Positions 37,332-49,860 of a stretch of DNA of 64,000 nucleotides are shown here, piece after piece. Positions within the stretch are counted from its first letter, which is position 1, and every line of letters begins with the position of its first letter. Under the pieces are notes generated by a model. That model saw only the letters and a program-made list of their open reading frames with translations, was not told where the DNA came from and searched no databases. This DNA comes from Anaeramoeba flamelloides. Taxonomy: Eukaryota; Metamonada; Anaeramoebidae. Location of the stretch: assembly GCA_027625915.1 (NCBI GenBank), contig JANTQA010000048.1:5915001-5979000 (forward strand). Reading direction: 5' to 3'. The position numbers and the translations under genes were made by a program.

Positions 37332-38207
37332 TTGTAAAACGGGTTGATATCTCCCAAGTATTGGCGATATATTAGAAGAATAAAATTTTTGATTTTTTGT
37401 AATTTTTAAAGAAAATTGATCAAAAATATTTTCTATTTGTGTTTTTGATTTTTCAGGTAAAGTAGACCATAATTCTTTATAAGTAACTTCTTTTCTGAAA
37501 TTTGAAGATGAATGTTTCCTGTTCGGTGAAATTACTGAAAAAGGAAGTTTTTTCAGGATTATATCTTGTTGCTTTTTCTTTTTCTTTAGTCCTTGTTGTA
37601 TATAACCCGCCCTTTTTAATACATTCTTTTTAAAAGGAAGAAATTTGCTATCAAAGGGTTGGATATGTTCAATTTTCTTGATAATGTTATTTCTCCATGA
37701 CGAATAATCCCTAATAAAATCTTGAAATTGTTTATTGGAATGTTTTTTAATTTTTTTTTGATACGGCTTTAATAATGCTTGGTTCTGTAATTGGCGAGGA
37801 TGCATTGGTAAATGTTTGACATTTTTCATTACGATTTGGGACCACCGTCTATATGCCCTTTCGTATTCTTCAAATTTAAAATAAAATTTTGCTTTTGGTT
37901 CAGGCGGGACAAGTGCAGAATCCCAAGGATCTCTCATCATTAAGACATTTTTTAAATCAATAGAAAATTCTTCTTTTTTAATATCAAGTTGATCATTTAA
38001 TAAACCCTTTTCTAACATTTTGTATATTTTTAATTCTTCGTTTTGCTTTAAAGTGGGGGTATCTTCTTGAAATTTGATTTGTTGAATTGTTTCATCATCA
38101 AAATCGGCAAATACTTCAGTTTCAGTAACTAGATCTGTTTCGGTCGCTAAATCAGTGACCATATCGGTTTCAGTCTCAGTTTTTTGATCGGTTTCCGTAA
38201 ATAATTT
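37332..38207 (-). CDS. Unrecognised protein, exon A with Thr-Glu-Asp repeats
   Basis: 292 codons between an acceptor TTAATAG and a donor GTATGT, in phase 0 at both ends if the first codon is AAA at 38207. It starts with imperfect TETD/TETE repeats, followed by an acidic stretch. Near residue 92 is a distinctive segment MRDPWDSALVPPEPKAKFYF, then KFEEYERAYRRWSQIVMKNV, a Trp/Tyr/Arg pattern typical of a conserved module. The rest is Lys-rich and helical. I do not recognise the family with confidence. An ATG lies at 38162 but the frame is open to the acceptor, so at least one more 5' exon is expected upstream, toward or beyond the inverted-repeat arm B. Confidence 0.75.
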
Positions 38208-38380
38208 CTATTAATTTAATAATGAAACAAAATAATGTTTTGATAGATTAATTTTAAATCCAAAAAATTCAAAAATTTTAATACAGTTCTCATAAAATTA
38301 TTCTAAAGAAGCTTGTCAGCTGTTTTTTAGATAATTATGAAAAAATTTTGTAAAATTTATTATTAAAATGAATATAAGAG

Positions 38381-38417
<37 letters not shown>

Positions 38418-38499
38418 AACTCAAACATTTTATTTGAGAAAATTACAAGTAAATAAATTTGTATAAATACAGTTAAGAAAGAGTTTGTCTCACAAAAAA

Positions 38500-39690
38500 G
38501 TTTAGGATAGTACTGTAGTTAGTGTGGAAAGATTTTGGGAAATCATTTAGTTATTAGGAAAATTTGGAAAATTTTCTGATCTTTGTTTTTGGAATTCTAA
38601 AAGTGAAATAATTTGTATTTTACTAATAAAATTCGACTGTAGAAATGTTATTATAAGTTATTTTAGAGCAGTTTAACTAATTTTTTTGCAACATTGTTAC
38701 TCTCATAAATTCCAAAAGACGGCTCATCTCAACTGTTAATCTATTTGGACACATAATTTAGTTCAAAGGAACCAAATTATTAGTTAAATAGAGTTCAAAA
38801 TAAAAAGTCCATCAAATTATGCGTACTGTTTGCAAATGGAATAAATTCCATTTAATTATTAAAATAATGTCTAAATACAAACACACATTTTTTCTAGTTT
38901 GGAAAAAAACTAATCTCATTTTCAAAAAAAAATAAATTGTTTGATTTCTTTTATTATGATGAACAAAGAGAAAAGACCATTAATAAGAAGAATTTCAAAA
39001 GGAGAAAAAAATAATCTATAATTTATGAAAAAAATTAAAAATAAAAACATTTTTTTTTTACTATGTCAAGTCAAGAAATTTTAGAGGAATGTTCAAAATC
39101 ATTAATTGTTAAGAACACACAATATATGCAGGTTTTTATGTTTGATTGTTTTCTAGAATTGGCTGACAAATGGGGAATAAAAGAGGAAATAGATCTCATT
39201 GAATAGTCGAACGATCTGGTTTATTTCTGTATGAATTTAAACCAAGTTTTGTCTTCAATGATCAAAATGTAAAATTTAACTTTGATGTTTTGGTTAACTA
39301 CATTGGGAGAAAAAGATCCTTTGAAGAACAAGTTATTCAAAGTATTATTGAAAAATTGAAAACTATTTTTTGTAATTATTTTTGTTTTTGTTCTTTGTTT
39401 TTTGTTCTTTGTTTTTTGTTCTGTCGATTTAGATCCCGAGTTGAAAAAAATACATAGCAACTCATATTGTTTCATTTGTTAAACAATCCCCTTTAATATT
39501 TCCTCGTTTTGGATCCCCTTTCAGACTCAAAATATGATATTTTTCTGGTGCTAAGATGATATTGAGGAGTTCGAAGAATGACGATTAATAACATCTTATT
39601 TCACTTCGAACAATATCATATTTTTGGTTCTTCCAGGACAAACTCAGATTATAACAAGGTGATTGTTTCCAAATCAAACTAATAAACACC
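38500..39690 (+). repeat. Large inverted repeat, arm B, with a BTB-gene-like coding remnant
   Basis: Inverted partner of arm A. A 47-codon open frame at 39062-39205 encodes SSQEILEECSKSLIV and FLELADKWGIKEEIDLIE, which looks like the end of a BTB/POZ domain (final helices, 'A.kwgi.eL'). A second readable segment follows after a stop (NDQNVKFNFDVLVNYIGRK). I read it as a decayed fragment of a BTB-type host gene duplicated with the repeat. The BTB assignment is weak. Confidence 0.6.
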
Positions 39691-39729
39691 GATATGAATT
39701 TCAAAAACAAAAAGCAAGTAATTTTTTCA

Positions 39730-41300
39730 TGAGTTATTAAGTGTGTTTTATGTTTTTTTTTCTCTCTCATTTTAAATCAGAAATTTGGTTTATCAACTGA
39801 AATATTAATTAAAAACATTGAAAATCACACTTCCCAGTTTAACAATTCAAAATATAAGGTCTTTTTTTTTTTTTTTGAGATTTTTTGAAATAATATCAAT
39901 AATTAATTAATGGCATTTTTCGAAAAAGTTGAAGTAATTAAATTAACTTTTAAATAGTTACTTTAAACGAAGAAAGAGTAAATTTTTGGCATTTGAGAGT
40001 TTATAAACTCTTTTTCAAACAAAAGTGCACACTTCTTAAAATCATCAATACAATTGAATTTGATTGTTTATAAGATAATTACCTATTACTGATTTTCATT
40101 ATAATTATTCATTTCTTCATTTTTCATTTTTTTATTTATGGGTATTGAACAGTTGGAAAATGAAAACAACAAAATAAGAAGAAACTAATTTGGAAATAAT
40201 CTACCAGTATAAAAATGGAAACAGTTTAAGTTTGATTTCGAATGAACTAGATATAGGTATTTTGAAAGATCATTATTGGATTGATAATGGAACAAAGAAA
40301 ATGAAAAATAAAGAAAACAACAATTCCAACAAAATACCCAGATGAATTGCGGATTTATATTGAAAATGAGACTTTAAAGAACAAAATTTTGATTTTATCA
40401 AGAGTTATCAATAAAATGTAAAGAAATTTTTCCTAATTCATCTTGTTCAACAGTTTTTATTGATTTTATAATTTTTTTTCATTACAATTTACAAAACTAG
40501 ATTTCTCATTTCAAATAAAAGGATACATCAATTTTTAAAATATTGAATTTTAATTTTTATTGTTTTGTTTTAATGACTTTTAAATCTCCCTTTTAGTGTT
40601 TTTTTATGTTTTAAAGAGTTTCTTAGATTTTAAAATGATACTACAATTAATTTGATTCAATTATGAATAATTATTGAAATTTTCTTAGCCCTTTTATTGG
40701 AAAAAGAGTTAAATTTCTTATTTTTACAATTTAATATACTTAGTAGTTCTTTTATTTAAAAATTTTCAATTCAGTACGAATAAGAGTTTTTTTATTTTTA
40801 AAAAATATTTTTGAATAATTAATTGAATGTTTTTTTATTTCATAAAATGAGAAAAACGGAAAATGAAATTTATTTGTTTTTGAATAACTCTTCAATTAAG
40901 ACCAACTTTTGTAAAACAAAACTTTGCAAATAGATCGCTCTGAAATTTTTTTTGAGAATTTATTTTTTTAATTTTTAATTAAAATGACTAAAATCAAAAT
41001 ACATCCTATTGGAAAGTTTACTGAATTTTTATTTTTTTGAGCATTTCTTTTTCTAGAAAAGGAAAAAAAACAATATTTTTTCATAAAGAGTTTCTTCAAC
41101 TCAAAACGTATCCCAAGAATCATAATATTTTATAAAATACTATTTATGAATTTGGCTTTATTAAAAACATTTGTATTAAAAAAATCAAAAATTACGAAAA
41201 GCACCTATTTTAAAAATATTTTCCACTCATCGTCTTCTTCTTGCTTAGTTTTTAAAAATATAAATTTGAATTTGGTCTGTATCGTTATTTTAAAAAAATG
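39730..41300. repeat. Dispersed repeat R1, copy II (interrupted)
   Basis: Direct copy of R1 at 3640-5950. The continuity of R1 across 40006-40710 is broken only by the TIR element listed there, and the TTAA element of copy I is absent. Divergence between the two copies is substantial. Confidence 0.7.
40006..40710. mobile_element. 705-bp TIR element nested in R1
   Basis: Inverted ends AACTCTTTTTCAAACAAAAG (left) and, read inward from the right, AACTCTTTTTCCAATAAAAG. It is a close direct match along its whole length to 60055-60763. No transposase frame, so it is non-autonomous. R1 copy I shows the matching site without this element, which fixes its borders. Confidence 0.8.
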
Positions 41301-43403
41301 TGACCAAAATGATTCCAAATGTATCTCTTAAACAGATAAAAAACTTCAATAGACCTATTTTTTGGGAGATATTATAAAATTTTTGGTAAAACTTTTTAAA
41401 ACGACTTTACACTTTAAATTTTGTTTAATGAAAAAAAAACAAAACAATCTTAATATTAATATTGTCTTTTTTTAAACATTTTTGTTTTAAAATTCTTGTT
41501 GACAAATAAAAAGAAAAGATTATATGCTTTTTTCATTTTTTTAAAAATTGCTGTTAAATCTAAAACAAGGGGATTCCAAAAATCCAAAATTGTTTATAAA
41601 AAATGTTTATTCGATCTCAAAAAATGAACACAATAGAGACGCTTGAAAACTTACATACTTGTAAATAAAAATAAAAAGGAACCTCGGTTAAAACGTAAAT
41701 TTGTATGAAATACTATTAATTTTCTTAAAAACATTTAATTGATTTGCGTTGTTGTTTTTGAGAAATCGATCGTGCAATAATACTGGTTTATTTTTTAATT
41801 ATCTTTAGTTCTCACTTATACAAAAAGAAGAATAAATTTTTCAATTTAAAAAAGAAAATTAATTTTTTCTGTAAGGATTGTTCCCTTAAGTACTACGTTT
41901 CGGATTGATCAAATAGCCTCAACACCTTTTGATCCAATATCATTTAAAATGTGAAGTTAGGATCTTCAAAATATTCCCCAATTAGGATCAAAAAAGTATT
42001 TTTTGTACATTTTTTTAATGAAAAATTCTCAAAAAATTCTGATTTACATAAACTCGAACATCTTGTTAAAGGAAGGTAGAAAATGGAATTGAAAAATAAT
42101 CGAGATTTTCTTGTCGAAAAAATGACGGTTCCTTTCAAACATTTTCAATAAACAACTTTAACTCTAACTTTAAAAGATCACATTTTCTATGATTTTTGAT
42201 TATTGAGTTACATGGATTGTTCAATTGCCTCCATAAATCTGATTAATTCCGACAAAAGAGTTGTGTTTTTCTCTTGATTTTTTTGGATTCCTTTGTGTTG
42301 ATTCTTTTTGTTTTTTCAAACATTGAAGTTCACAACAAGTCTTTTGCGAGATCGTATTTACTCGACTTGATTTTTGAAAAGAAACGATCCTTCCAAACAT
42401 ATAAAAACATCTTTTTTATTTTTGTGTGATAGTTTTTTTTTGTTTGAAGTGTTTCAAACCCTATTTTTTAGTATCAAGACAAATCTTGTATGATGTTGTG
42501 TGGGAAATTTTTTTTAAGGAATTTTGCATTTAACGATCTAATGGAAATTAAATTTGCAAAAATTAGTCAGTTTTTTTAAATTTTTAAAAAAAACTAATGT
42601 TCAGTTGTATTGAAAAAAAAATGATCTTTTTTAAGGAAATGGCAATTTTGGTCAATTAAATATAATACCAAACCTACTCCCGTGTCTTCTTATTAAAATA
42701 TATCTTTGTAGGAAATAACACAGAATTAGTCATCAAAAATTGCAAATTTCCTACTTTTTGACCTTTAGAACAACTTTTAAAGCCCTCTTATTTTACTTCC
42801 TTAGTCTTATAAAAAAACAGAGAAAATTTTAGACAAGGTTCCAGGGTTTTTAAAAATTGTTCTATAGGAAAATTTTCTCAAAAAGTAGATTTTTTTCCGA
42901 TCTTCTTTTTCATTTTTTGATATCACAGAAATCATAGAATCGAGGACAGACAATTTTAGGAAAAATATTTCATTTTTTACTTCTTGGATCTAACTGGACA
43001 AAAATTTGTGAAATTTACCAACCGCTAAATACTGATTGTAACACACAGAACACCAATTTTCAATTTGAAACCTAGTTTTTGAGATCAATTTTGGATTTTT
43101 AGAAAGTTTGACTATTAATGTTTTCTTGGTTTTGTTTTTTTTTCCATTTTTTGCAAAACTTTTTTCAAAGTGGTCAAAATTAATAGATTTTGAAAATTGA
43201 AACAGAGCCCGATTAGAATGTTTTAATGGTTTATTTCTAATTCCCAAAAATTGGGATTTGTTTCTCGATTTATAAAACTATTTTTATAAAAATCGAGAAT
43301 ATTGATCTTTTCTTTTGTGATTTTAGTGTTTTCTCTGGTTTCATTTATACTTGATTTTTTTTCCATTTTATTATAATGACCTGTTACTTACAAACCCGAG
43401 ATA

Positions 43404-43582
43404 TCCAACAATATTGTAGACACAATTATCACTTAATCCTATTTTCAAAACACAAGGCAAGCAAGTAAAACTCGATTCAAGACTTGAACAAAATAAAATA
43501 AAAACTATCTTTCTCTTGTTCTTTTGTTTGTCTTGTGTTTTGAAAAGAGGATTAGGTGAAAATTGTCTTGAATATTGTTGAA
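43404..43582. repeat. Hairpin-forming inverted repeat at the end of a coding exon
   Basis: About 60 bp on the + strand (ccaacaatattgtagacaca...attttcaaaacacaag) is the imperfect reverse complement of 43510-43582, with a loop of about 45 bp. One arm overlaps the end of the minus-strand frame at 43505-43651, so the last codons of that frame may derive from the repeat. Confidence 0.6.
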
Positions 43583-44137
43583 AATTGTCTCAAATTTTGA
43601 AAAGATTTTCAAACATTGTTGGGCTGCGTCTGGTTTGTCAGTCTTTGGTACCTCAAAAATGACAACAAATCACAAAAAAATCTTTTTGTTTCTGGGATAA
43701 TTTTTTTTTTTAGACCTTGGTTTTGGATATAAAGATTAGTTTCCCTCTTGAAACCTGAAAATAACAAATTGGATTTTAATAACTCTTAGTATTGATTACC
43801 ATTCTTTCTGTCAAAGTATTAAAACAAAAAAATCCTTTGGGGAGAAATAAAAAAAATCTTTTGTGATTGATGAAAAAAAAAAAAATAAAATAAAAAAATT
43901 CGAATTTCTTACAGTTCTATTTTCTTTTGGCCTATAAACTTTGCTACTGATTAGTTGTGGGAGCTGCAGTAGGCCAACCTTTTCTTGGATTAGTTCTTGA
44001 TATTCAAGTGAAGCAAGCTCGAATTCTTCGAAGGTTTGGTAATTTTCTGGATCAGGGAATGATGTAATATTTTCAAGATTTTGTGTTGTAGTGGAAGAAT
44101 AGATCTCATTTTTTTTGCCACGAGTTTGGTTTTCATT
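43505..44137 (-). CDS. Unrecognised protein, two exons
   Basis: Exon 44137-43913 (ATG, 75 codons) and exon 43651-43505 (TAG stop) join in phase 0 across a GTAAGA...TGAG intron of 261 bp, giving 123 residues. The first part reads TTTQNLENITSFPDPENY and FEEFELASLEYQELIQEKV, with well-spread codons and a clear donor. It resembles no family I know. The last 20 codons overlap the inverted repeat at 43404-43582 and may be wrong. It lies just downstream, on the same strand, of the exons at 44360-44714 and could be their continuation, but the frames do not join with the obvious splice sites. Confidence 0.45.
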
Positions 44138-44359
44138 ATTAAGAATTAAGTCTAAGTCTATTTATTCATCATTGTCGATTTTTCAAAGATCAAAAAAAAA
44201 AAAAAAAAAAAAAAAACAGAATATTTTGAGATTTTTGATTCGACAAAAAAGAAAGGTTAAAGTGAAAAAAGATATTAAAGAGTCAAAAAAAAGGAAAAAG
44301 TAAAAAGTAAAAAGGATTCTCTGAAAATTTTGGAAATAAGAGTTTTTTCTTCAACAAAC

Positions 44360-44714
44360 CTTCTTTCTTTGAGATCTTTTTGTCCCGAAACTTTATTTCA
44401 TTTTTCTGGTTATTTAAAGGCAGGTAATAAAGATCATAAAAATTTCCTTTTGGATCAAGATACACCGGTACACCCTTACTATTCTTATTTTCAAGTTTTG
44501 TTGACTCAATTTTTTTTGAACAATTGATTGGTGGTCCTTCATACGCGCCTCCTTTTTAATATTTGAAAAAAATTATAAAAAAAATTATTTGTTTGATGTT
44601 TGATGTATTGTGTGTCTTGTTAATTTAATTCAAGAGAAATAATGAGAAACACAAACGAAGTCCAAGATATTGCTTTCTTCGAAAAGAATCTTTTTGTTTT
44701 TCCATTTGAGACAT
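44360..44714 (-). CDS. Unrecognised protein, 5' exons
   Basis: Exon 44714-44657 starts at ATG (MSQMEKQKDSFRRKQYLGL) directly after a pyrimidine-rich CTTGTAG. A GTTTGT donor and an AG at 44552 join it in phase 1 to 44551-44360 (GAYEGPPINC ... GVPVYLDPKGNFYDLYYLPL). The second exon may end at another GTTTGT after KKISKKE. The coding look is good, especially LDPKGNFYDLYYLPL, but I recognise no domain, and both donors are weaker than the GTAAG type used elsewhere. An antisense + frame (44642-44866) covers the first exon and cannot be excluded. Confidence 0.4.
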
Positions 44715-45149
44715 CTACAAGCGAAAAGAAAAGAATTGCAAAAAATGATTTTTATTTTAGCATTTATAATTTTACTTTTTTGATAAAAGGAATAAGTCAC
44801 TTTTTGAGGTCAAGCATTTTTGTCACTTGGATTTTTTTATATTTTTTTTTTTCAAAAAGGAAATAGTTTTTTACTTCTTTTTTTTTCTTGAGAGAAACAA
44901 ATGAGAATTTTTTGTAATTACATCAAAAATTTTCGATTATCCTATGATTTATAAGTCAATAAAAAAAATCATATGGTAAAAGAGATAAGGTAGTGAAGAA
45001 TTGTTTTTTTTTCAGGCACTAAAATCTCTTTGAAAGAGAAATATTTTTTTGATTTTTTGTTGATGAGGAGATACAAATGAGTAAATAAATATCTAATAGT
45101 GGGTTTTCAATCCTTTTTTGAAAGAGTACAAACTTTTTCGAACTCTTTT

Positions 45150-45454
45150 TTTTATTACTGTTTTGGAAAACGATAAATTTTGTTTAAAGATCGAAATTGT
45201 GAAATATCGTTTTTTCGAGTTTCGATTTTCAGCTCTTGCAATTTTTTCTCTGTTATGATATGAAAAAATATTCTGATTTGTCTCTTGGAATTAAAGCTGA
45301 AGGACTGGTGATAATACAAAATATATTTACAGGAGGCTTTATTCAAGCGAAAACTTTCTCATACAGGTTTTTGAGGAATAGATTCGAAAAATTAGATCAG
45401 ATGATATATAACAAATTTGTCCCAAAAGATTTGATTAATAATATTTTTTTTTAA
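45150..45454. other. Coding-like stretch, strand unresolved
   Basis: The + frame from an AG at 45230 reads LLQFFLCYDMKKYSDLSLGI ... RFEKLDQMIYNKFVPKDLIN and runs to 45454. The minus frame covers 45346-45155 (KKLQELKIETRKNDISQFRS ... KIYRFPKQ, stop). Both have good codon balance. The + frame's ending faintly recalls an RGS-domain end, but too little is present to say so. Could be a decayed exon. Confidence 0.35.
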
Positions 45455-46199
45455 AATTTTGATTAAGGAAACAATGTTGATAATGTTTAAACTCTCAGAT
45501 AAGGATAATCCAATAACTTATATTTCAATTTTTTTTATACTTGGATATTGTCAAAAACTGTATTTAATGTAATTCTAATTAATGAAAGAAGTCTTTTTGG
45601 TGTTTACTTTTGAAAGAGAAAAACACAAGATAAAAAACATGTCTTCAAGGCACTGTGGAGAATAATGACTAAATCAAAATTACCAAAAAAAGGTGAATTA
45701 TCCAATAAAAACTAACAGTTCTGAAACACACCCATTCATTACACCCAATAATTTTCTGCCACAATGAACACAAACCTATAGTTCCCCCACAACAATTATA
45801 AGGAAAAATTGTTCAAAAAACTTTTAATTATTATCATGACTGTTATTTATAAAATAAACATGAAAAAAATTTCATTTTATTTTTATTTTATTTACTTCAA
45901 ATTAAAAATTTATTAATATATATCACTTTGAAAACACTATTTGTAAAATTAAAAAGAAAAAAAAGGAAGTGATTTTTTTTTTTCCATTTATTCGGAATGA
46001 CTAGTAAAAAAAAAAAAAAAAGAGTCCATTCTAACCTGATATTCATTTATTACTAAAGATTCTTTTATAGATACAAATTTGTAACAAAATAAGAAGATTA
46101 TTTTTAAAAGTCTTACCAAAAAATAAATCAAAATAAAAAGATGAAATAAAAATCAGATATGTATAAAAACTTTTAAATGAATGTATAAATGGATTTTCT

Positions 46200-46880
46200 T
46201 TAAACTCAACTTTAGGATATTTTTTTGAAGAGATAATAACTAATAGTTTTGAAAACACTCTTATCATCTAAAAAACTCAAACATAGAAAAAAAAATAACT
46301 GATGATAAATATTGTGAGTGTCCGTAGAGTGCCGTAGAGTGAATAGATTTTCTTAAGATTTTCTGTTTTATTTGTTAAATCTATCGATTTTCCAAATAAA
46401 CAGAAAACACAAGAAAACCGAACGGCACTTTTCCAAAATTCAAAAGAATAGAGAAAAATGTTTGATTTTACTCAATTCTTTTAAATTTTGGAAAAACTAA
46501 CGGTGGTTTTTTTTTTTTACTTTTTGGAATAAACCGAAAATTTTATAAAATTTTCTGTTTATTTCAAAAATTAAAAAAAAAACTAATGGAAAATCAAAGA
46601 AAAAATATTTTTTCCAATTTAAAAGAACAAATAATTCCTTAATAGTCAAAATAATTGATTCCCTATTTGAAAGATATTCATCAGATTTAGAATACTTTTA
46701 AAATATAAAATGAACTCTTAACTGTGAAGAAAAAAATATTCAGATTTTTTACTATTAAATTTGAAAAACAAATCTTAATAGAAACTGGAAAATTGAATTT
46801 TCCAACTTAAATTGTAAAATATCTTGAAAAATTACTTTTGATCAAAGATCCTTAATTAACCAATAGTGTTTATTCTAATT
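46200..46880 (+). repeat. Composite repeat R3, copy 2
   Basis: Shares with 48770-49860 the order 'ataactaatagttttgaaaa', 'ccgtagagt.ccg', 'gattttccaaataaacagaa', 'ttactttttggaataaac' and 'ggaaaattgaattttccaac'. The middle contains several short inverted blocks (gattttcc...aaataaacagaaaa), so it can fold. Confidence 0.7.
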
Positions 46881-48099
46881 GAAGTTATTTAAAAGGGTAA
46901 AATTAGCAAAAATTTATTTTTTTTTGAAAAAATTTTTTCATGATCGTGTCTAGTACACTCAACAACATTTTTTTTGGGACTAATAGGAAGAGCAAAACAC
47001 CAAGAAAAATATTTTAAAAATTTCTAATTATTTGAAAAAAAAAAAATAAACACTTGAAAATAAGAATTAAGTAAAGACATTCTCAAAATTTATTTCTATA
47101 ATAATAAATATTTTACGCCTCTTTTGTAAATAAAATTTTTATTATTAGTAACTAAATTCCTATTAATAATACAATTAAATTAAAAAAAATGACTGAGATT
47201 TGAAATTTAAATAGGATAAAAAATTGAATTAATTATATTTATTTCGATTTTGAAATCTGATTTTATTTGGGATTCTTAATTCTACATATATAGATCTTTG
47301 TATAATAATATTTACCAATACCTACTATTATATAAATATATTTGTGTACCTTTTTTAATCTATCTGTATTTATGTGAGTATAATAAATACGTTGGCAGAT
47401 TATTAAATAGATAATATAATTTCATTTTATTTTATTTTTTATACAAAAAAAAGAGTTTTCGAAGATTTTTAAAAAATTGGAAAGTGCTGTAACTTACTTA
47501 TGTTTTAAACTTTAGAAAGTTCTTCAAAATTGAAAAATGTTTAAAATGGTGTCTACAAGTGGAGATAAAATAAGCATACCAATTTGCTGAGAACATATAA
47601 AAAAGAAATATCATTTATTAAAACAAATTAAAACAAGTTAAAAAAGTAATTAAGAAGATATTGAAAGATGAATTTTTACACTTTCAATATAATCAGGAAT
47701 GGGAAAATTTTCTGATTTTTTGAATTTTAACTAAAAAAAAAAAATGTTTTTATTTTCAAAATATTTGCAAAAAACCACAATTTCTTTGAAAAGAAAAAAA
47801 TACTTTTTTTGAATTATTTTTATCAAATTAAAGAGCTTATATCATGTAAAAATTTAAATCCACAATACTTTTGTTAATACCAATTCCCATCTTTGAAGAT
47901 AAATTACTTACATACAAAAAAAACTAGAGTTAATTTTTAGTAATCACACGTATTAAAAAAAAATTGAAAATCATCAAGTTATACTAAACTTATAATTATT
48001 AATATGTTATAACCAACAATAATAAAGTCTATTTACAATCTAATAAACATCACAAAGCATCAAATACTTGGTTCTATTGTATACATTGTCACGAGCAGT

Positions 48100-48650
48100 T
48101 CTGTTAAACTAGATTCCAAAAATTTGGGCACGGTTTAAACAGTGGAAAGAATATCTTTACTGCACTTTAAATTCAATTTAGAAAGAATTTTGATTTTACA
48201 AACAATTTCATTTTTTTATCTTTATTGTTTTGTTTTCATTTCCTTTTTTGCAGTTACTTAATCTGTTTGGTTAGATCTCGAAATTTTTTCCAATGGTTTA
48301 TAGAAGGTTAGTGCTGAGTTTGTTAAATTGGGAGATAACATACACTTCGTAGATGGTATCTTATCATTTGATCGATAAACAATTGTTTATGAAATTTCAA
48401 CAAATTTACCAATACATTTTTTGTTCAGCTCGTTTCATTATTTTGGACCCACTGATTTTTATTTTTGAGTTTTATATTTTTTTCTTTTTTATCTGGATTA
48501 AAATGATTACTTATTAAAACATTAATATTTGGTAACTTCAACATTGTTTTATATTACATTTGGAAAAATATAATAGATTGGGTTTTATTTTGCCTATTTT
48601 TGATTTTGTATGTATCCAAATTTTAGGAATGGGGTTTATTTTGAAAAAAA
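48100..48650 (+). repeat. Dispersed repeat R2, long copy 2
   Basis: Direct partner of 18570-19115 throughout, ending at a shared 'ggaatggggtttatt'. Confidence 0.75.
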
Positions 48651-48769
48651 TCTTTTTTTTTTTTTTTTTTTTTCTTTTTTTCAAGTCAAAAAGGTATTTT
48701 TTGATACAAATATTTAAATAAATATGAAAATAAATGAATTTTAATTTAATTCAATTTGAAGATATTTTT

Positions 48770-49860
48770 TATAATAGAAAATAACTAATAGTTTTGAAAA
48801 TGTACTTTTCTGGAAAAATTAAATAATAAAAAAAAAAATCATATATGATAAATACCAAGTATCCGTAGAGTACCGCCAATTCCTAGGTTTTCTTAAGGTT
48901 TTCAATTTTATTTGTTAAGTGTTATAGGTTTTTTTGGGGTTTTCTATTTTATTTGGAAAATCTATTGATTTTCCACATAAATAGAAAACTCAAAAAAAAA
49001 AAACTAATGAAAATCTATATATTATCCAAATAAACAGTAAAACTCAAGAAAAACGACCGAAAATCTATTGATTTTATGAATAAACAGAAAACTCAAGAAA
49101 ATCTTACTGGTTCCGAATATTAAATAGATTCAAAAGAGATTGAATAATATAATCTTTGCTTTTACTCTATTCTTTTTAATTCAGCAAAACCTAACCAAAG
49201 TGTCCTAGGTTTTTCTGAATTCAAATGAATTGGGTAAAATCAAAGATAGGACTTTATTCTTTTAAATTCTGAAAAAGTAAATCAAGGTGTCAATTTTTTT
49301 TTTACTTTTTGAAATAAACAGATGATTAAATAAATTTTAGGTACATTACGAAAAAAAAAAAAAAAACTACAGTAAGTTCCAGTTAAATGGCACAAACTTT
49401 CAATGAAATTTAAGACACAAAAAAATCTCAAATTAAAACACATTTTTTGTATTTTTTTTTTACAATGTATTTTAATAGAATCTGAATTTTTGGCCTTAAT
49501 TTGAGATTTTTTTGTGCCTTAAATTTCGTTGAAGTTTGTACCTTAAAGGTGGAACTGACTTTAACGAAAAATTCCAATAAAAACTATTTTTTTATTATTA
49601 AAATAAATACTTTGTTTTTCGTCAAAACAATTGATTATCCATTTGAAAGATTTTTATTTAGATTTAGAATGAGCTTAAAATAGATCATAATAACATCTTA
49701 ACTGTTAAAAAAATATATTCAGTTTTTTTACTATTAAATTGAAAAAAAAATATTAAGAGAACCTGTTAAATCGTAGTTATCAACTTTAATTGCAAAATAC
49801 CTTGAAAAATAATTTTTAATCAAAGATCTTTTTTTAAAAAAAAATTGGTTTTTTTAAGTG
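48770..49860 (+). repeat. Composite repeat R3, long copy with a foldback element inserted
   Basis: Longer than 46200-46880 because the 'ataaacagaaaactcaagaa' block is repeated three times, and because the 200-bp foldback element at 49373-49570 sits between its middle and its tail. The tail (ttaaaatga..., attgattatccatttgaaag) recurs at 49940-50200. Confidence 0.65.
49373..49570. repeat. Near-palindromic foldback MITE, copy 3
   Basis: Matches 25238-25442 on both halves, with inverted ends 'agttccagttaaatggcaca' and 'gtaccttaaaggtggaactg'. Inserted within R3 sequence. Confidence 0.8.

Larger units (their letters stand above)
38208..43504. other. Repeat-filled region, no recognised gene
   Basis: Holds the (TA)n run at 38382-38414, inverted-repeat arm B (38500-39690), repeat R1 copy II (39730-41300) with a nested TIR element, then 2.2 kb of AT-rich DNA with slightly higher complexity. 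Minus-strand frames at 41944-42138 and 42990-43247 are short and unlike known proteins. The missing 5' exon of the gene starting at 38207 may lie here. Confidence 0.5.

Noticed and set aside
42776-42800. Second end of the TTAA element (ttttaaagccctcttatttt)
   Set aside because: Matches only the first ten or so bases of the terminus, with no partner end nearby; chance is likely.
45230-45454. RGS domain
   Set aside because: Only the ending (IYNKFVPKDLIN) is faintly similar; the core residues of an RGS fold are not visible.
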